A stretch of DNA of 64,000 bases. It comes from Bacteroidetes bacterium 43-16. GTDB taxonomy: Bacteria; Bacteroidota; Bacteroidia; Chitinophagales; Chitinophagaceae. The position numbers were made by a program, and so were the translations under genes. Under the pieces are notes generated by a model. It worked only from the letters and a program-made list of their open reading frames with translations, made no database searches and had not been told where the DNA came from. Location of the stretch: NCBI GenBank assembly GCA_001897525.1, contig MKTB01000033.1, forward strand, positions 1-64,000. The letters run 5' to 3'. This document shows, in pieces, positions 62,601-64,000 of this stretch; position 1 is the first letter of the stretch, and the number at the start of each line of letters is the position of its first letter.

Positions 62601-63281
62601 AGCAGCATTAGTAACTGCTGTGCCGGAGGCCTCATCCATTCGGTAATAAGCTATCAGGCCGGTTTCTGTTCCACCCAGCTTGCGACACATATCGCTGCGG
62701 ATATCGGCCACAGAACGTACCGTATTCCAGATGCGTACCTCATCCATGTCGCCATCTATCGGGTAAGCTCCGTTACCATCTGCGCCAATGCGAAACGGTA
62801 AGGCCGCATCAATAGAGTAACCGGAATCTGTAGCGATGCTTACGGGGTTGCCGCTCTGTACACCATTTACATAAGCAGTAATGCTCCCGTTACGTTTTAC
62901 CGTAACTGCGACGTGGTTCCATTTGGCATAATTGAGCGTCATATTTACATCCTTACGGGTACGGCCCGCAGCACGGAAGTTGAAGCGGAATGTATTGGCT
63001 GCATAGCGACACCATACGATGCCGGTATTACCGCCATTGTCCCAGTTTTTATTACCCAGGAATACCGGGTCAGAACTATTGCTTCTGACTTTGATCCACA
63101 TTTCTAAGGTAAAGTCTGATTGTGCCAGTGAGCGCGACAGGGAATCGCCCATGTTGACGTGGCTGTTCGCGCTGAAACTAAGTGCTTTGGCTGCACCCTG
63201 TCCATAAGATGAGGCACTTTTTCCCAGGCTTGTACCCAGCAACAGCAGGGTCAATAGCCTTAATAGTAATTTTGTGTTCAT
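59622..63281 (-). CDS. LamG/fibronectin-III secreted protein with T9SS sorting domain
   Basis: This 1219-residue exported protein starts at ATG 63281 (MNTKLLLRLLTLLLLGTSLG signal peptide); the open frame runs 16 codons further. It is built of two long repeats, each a LamG/concanavalin-like domain (FTLEMWIKVRSNSSDPVFLGNKNW, MDEVRIWNTVRS; and YTLETWIRFNNPSSDPAFIGNK, MDELRVWKKVMT) followed by a ~150-residue beta segment and FN3-like domains (four or five in all). The end carries a type A sorting domain (FKLYPNPAKDLLKV, LPSGVYFITI). LamG domains suggest carbohydrate or protein binding at the cell surface. Confidence 0.92.
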   Translation of the reverse strand: MNTKLLLRLLTLLLLGTSLGKSASSYGQGAAKALSFSANSHVNMGDSLSRSLAQSDFTLEMWIKVRSNSSDPVFLGNKNWDNGGNTGIVWCRYAANTFRFNFRAAGRTRKDVNMTLNYAKWNHVAVTVKRNGSITAYVNGVQSGNPVSIATDSGYSIDAALPFRIGADGNGAYPIDGDMDEVRIWNTVRSVADIRSDMCRKLGGTETGLIAYYRMDEASGTAVTNAAASSTGFFNGTFVNTPARIASGASIGDESAQLYAASYTGHTLSLNSAVNGNVQLNNINNNTTGIHLFKVNAVPNTTAGISNPGSNNVYYGVFPVTDTTSYNLVYNYTNFPAANTFEGGIDLFKRYSMDSVWGLWAATKDAANNTLSKTAVSGRQELIIGSFVTSLTCNVPSALNAQNISTNSAQLSWITGGSNAWNLAYGAGSFTPGSGGTTVNNLNTANYTLNNLQSNTVYTFYVRDTCASINSASAWAGPYTFTTAIDYSNYGSGYAMNFQGTAANEHVNLGDSLSGAMAFRSYTLETWIRFNNPSSDPAFIGNKNWASGQNTGILWCWNGNGNLRFNFKPAGGTRRDYDINVPDPAEWNHIAMVVDRNGFLTAYLNGVQAGTPINIAADSGLSLDGVLPMRIGQDGTGVYGPKFRGGMDELRVWKKVMTAEEIRANMCHKINPADTHLMAYYRMDEPAGNVLTNLAASGTVFNGTLLNTPQRVISGAAIGDTSVQVYPASWNGTNLSLNSNGMGQITIDSVAADARGVHIYRVNSVPNRTTGIAQVGTTNQYFGVFTPGNKMAQYKTVYNYSNYPNAVTNNANLHLYNRKANDDTLWTQNIATNNTTAQQLQVTQPSGVQQFILADFAAPACATPQNITAGNIDTGAATISWTSTANKHLIEFGNANFTLGNGTQVSSTTSSVLLSNLNASQVYKFYLKDSCNTTTASAWVGPFYFTTLNPCPQPFNVHADSITAASMLVKWEDNGTVTQDYIVSWGTQGFGNPAFGIQTNVVDKRYELTAATPNTTYDFYVRSNCNSSIANSGWTGPFSFTTLPCAPAQNVTVSNINASGAQATWTSGATLWNLSYGTVGFDPANGTIAANLGTAQYTFTGLSNTTAYEFYIQDSCALGLNPWQGPFTFTTEAPSSIKTLASGTFKLYPNPAKDLLKVSLNGLQKARVTLYNQIGIVSLQQELNAKETNLDLQALPSGVYFITISADGKSATEKVVIQH

Positions 63282-63311
63282 TATGTTTTGTTTGAAATAA
63301 GCTAAAGAAAA

Positions 63312-63333
63312 GCGGATGCCTTGCGGCACCCGC
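63312..63333 (-). terminator. Intrinsic terminator between T9SS genes
   Basis: GCGGATGCC and GGCACCCGC pair with one G-T around a TTGC loop; read on the minus strand it is followed by TTTTCTTT. It ends the gene at 63343 before the LamG gene begins, so the two are separate units. Confidence 0.78.
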
Positions 63334-63342
63334 TGTGAAAGG

Positions 63343-64000
63343 TTATTGTAAAACGATTTTTCTTACCGTTTGTTTACCGTTATTGGTCACATTCATGAAG
63401 TAAATACCTTTAGGCAGTGTGGTCAGGTCAAAAGGTACTACCGTTAAACCTGTTGCACCCTGGGTGCTTTTGCTTTGTACTGCTGCGCCATTGATGTTCT
63501 GGATGCGGATCTCAATGTTGCCGGTCACATCTTTAAAGGCTACTTTAAAAGTACCGTTATTAGGGTTAGGGAAGATGCCAAATTCAATGGCCGCATTGCG
63601 CATATCTTCTACATAAGTAGGATTGGTCGGTTCTGTAGTATCTGTCGTGTCGTTCAATAACCATGATTTACCATCGAGGTTCCATGCAGGGTTGGTTTCC
63701 GGGCTTTCACAGCCTGATCCTTTCATGATGTGTGCTAATGCCGTTACCGCGATATCCGTTAATACCGGGGTGTTGTTCAATAAGGTCGTGTCCACCGGGT
63801 TGGCAGGCATATAATAGCTGCCGGGATCTGGTCCGGTGATCTGCAGATGTGGTACGCTCGGTCCTGATGCTACCCACCAGATATGACGTTCTGTATTGGA
63901 CTGGCCACCGTGCGTGGTACCTATACCGCCATGATCTGTCGTAAGCATGATCAGCCAGTCTTCCTGTGCATAAGTAGGACGTTGGTATAATTTCGCCAAC
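63343..64000 (-). CDS. Alkaline-phosphatase-like T9SS protein, C-terminal part (cut by window edge)
   Basis: The last 218 residues of a larger protein whose 5' end lies beyond the right edge; the reading frame is still open there. The segment TTDHGGIGTTHGG carries the Asp-His metal ligands of the alkaline phosphatase/phosphodiesterase/sulfatase superfamily, and RHIWWVASGP and TDIAVTALAHI fit the end of such a domain. A T9SS type A sorting domain follows (GIFPNPNNGTFKVAF, LPKGIYFMNVTN). It is probably a secreted phosphoesterase at the cell surface. Confidence 0.82.
   Translation of the reverse strand, partial: LAKLYQRPTYAQEDWLIMLTTDHGGIGTTHGGQSNTERHIWWVASGPSVPHLQITGPDPGSYYMPANPVDTTLLNNTPVLTDIAVTALAHIMKGSGCESPETNPAWNLDGKSWLLNDTTDTTEPTNPTYVEDMRNAAIEFGIFPNPNNGTFKVAFKDVTGNIEIRIQNINGAAVQSKSTQGATGLTVVPFDLTTLPKGIYFMNVTNNGKQTVRKIVLQ

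Noticed and set aside
1-64000. CRISPR arrays, rRNA genes, insertion sequences, prophage or known riboswitches
   Set aside because: No spaced identical repeats, transposase, phage structural gene, rRNA motif or recognisable riboswitch core was seen on either strand.

Overview
The window is typical Bacteroidota chromosome, most likely from the Chitinophagales/Sphingobacteriales side of the phylum (inferred from gene content, not from a marker gene). Diagnostic signs are a SusC/SusD pair, GLPGLI and DUF3127 family proteins, a DUF4105/Lnb-type protein, four proteins with predicted type IX secretion (T9SS) C-terminal sorting domains or a matching architecture, dialkylresorcinol (flexirubin-type) genes, and promoter -7 boxes of the form TAnnTTTG. 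Shine-Dalgarno sequences are generally missing; the striking exception is rpsU. I found no rRNA, tRNA, CRISPR array, insertion sequence or prophage. There are about 53 credible protein genes, the last one cut by the right edge.

Layout. 0-10.7 kb: a LytS/LytTR two-component pair, a secreted serine beta-lactamase-like hydrolase, an OmpR-type response regulator/kinase pair divergent from a GLPGLI/outer-membrane barrel operon, and an aldose-1-epimerase-like gene. 10.9-20.4 kb: housekeeping and central metabolism (transketolase N-terminal half, pckA, a SCO protein, an ECF sigma factor, an IscA-like protein, cysS, an MsbA-like ABC exporter). 20.7-25.8 kb: an AT-richer SusC/SusD/lipoprotein operon. 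25.9-30.2 kb: rpsU, a Xer recombinase, a ribosome hibernation factor, an Lnb-like membrane protein, an orphan response regulator and a small lipoprotein. 30.2-37.2 kb: a long hairpin-rich leader followed by a giant secreted repeat protein and a T9SS cargo protein. 37.4-39.8 kb: a compact minus-strand cassette (Cys-motif small protein, multi-pass membrane protein, sensor-poor histidine kinase, NarL-type regulator).

40.1-44.3 kb is a six-gene minus-strand stress/detoxification operon (pirin, GNAT, pirin, FMN reductase, OsmC, alpha/beta hydrolase). 44.4-49.7 kb holds a DUF6157 gene, a nitrilase, a thioesterase, an FAH-family hydrolase and a large propeller-type histidine kinase. 49.8-54.3 kb has uvrA, mscL, a DUF3127 OB-fold protein with an SSB-like tail, and a repeat protein. 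54.5-58.3 kb has darB-darA, an archaemetzincin-type lipoprotein and a DUF481 protein. 58.4-64 kb has a TIGR03364-like oxidoreductase, a LamG/FN3 T9SS protein and the C-terminal part of a phosphatase-like T9SS protein.

The best candidate for an undescribed system is a 20-bp palindrome, AATACGGGAATTCCCGTATT or a one-base variant. It occurs three times: once far upstream of the giant surface protein operon and twice upstream of the 37.4-39.8 kb signalling cassette. Its flanking bases are also conserved, and in each case they point toward the gene that follows. I infer that the cassette's NarL-type regulator binds this box, controls its own operon and controls the surface protein operon.
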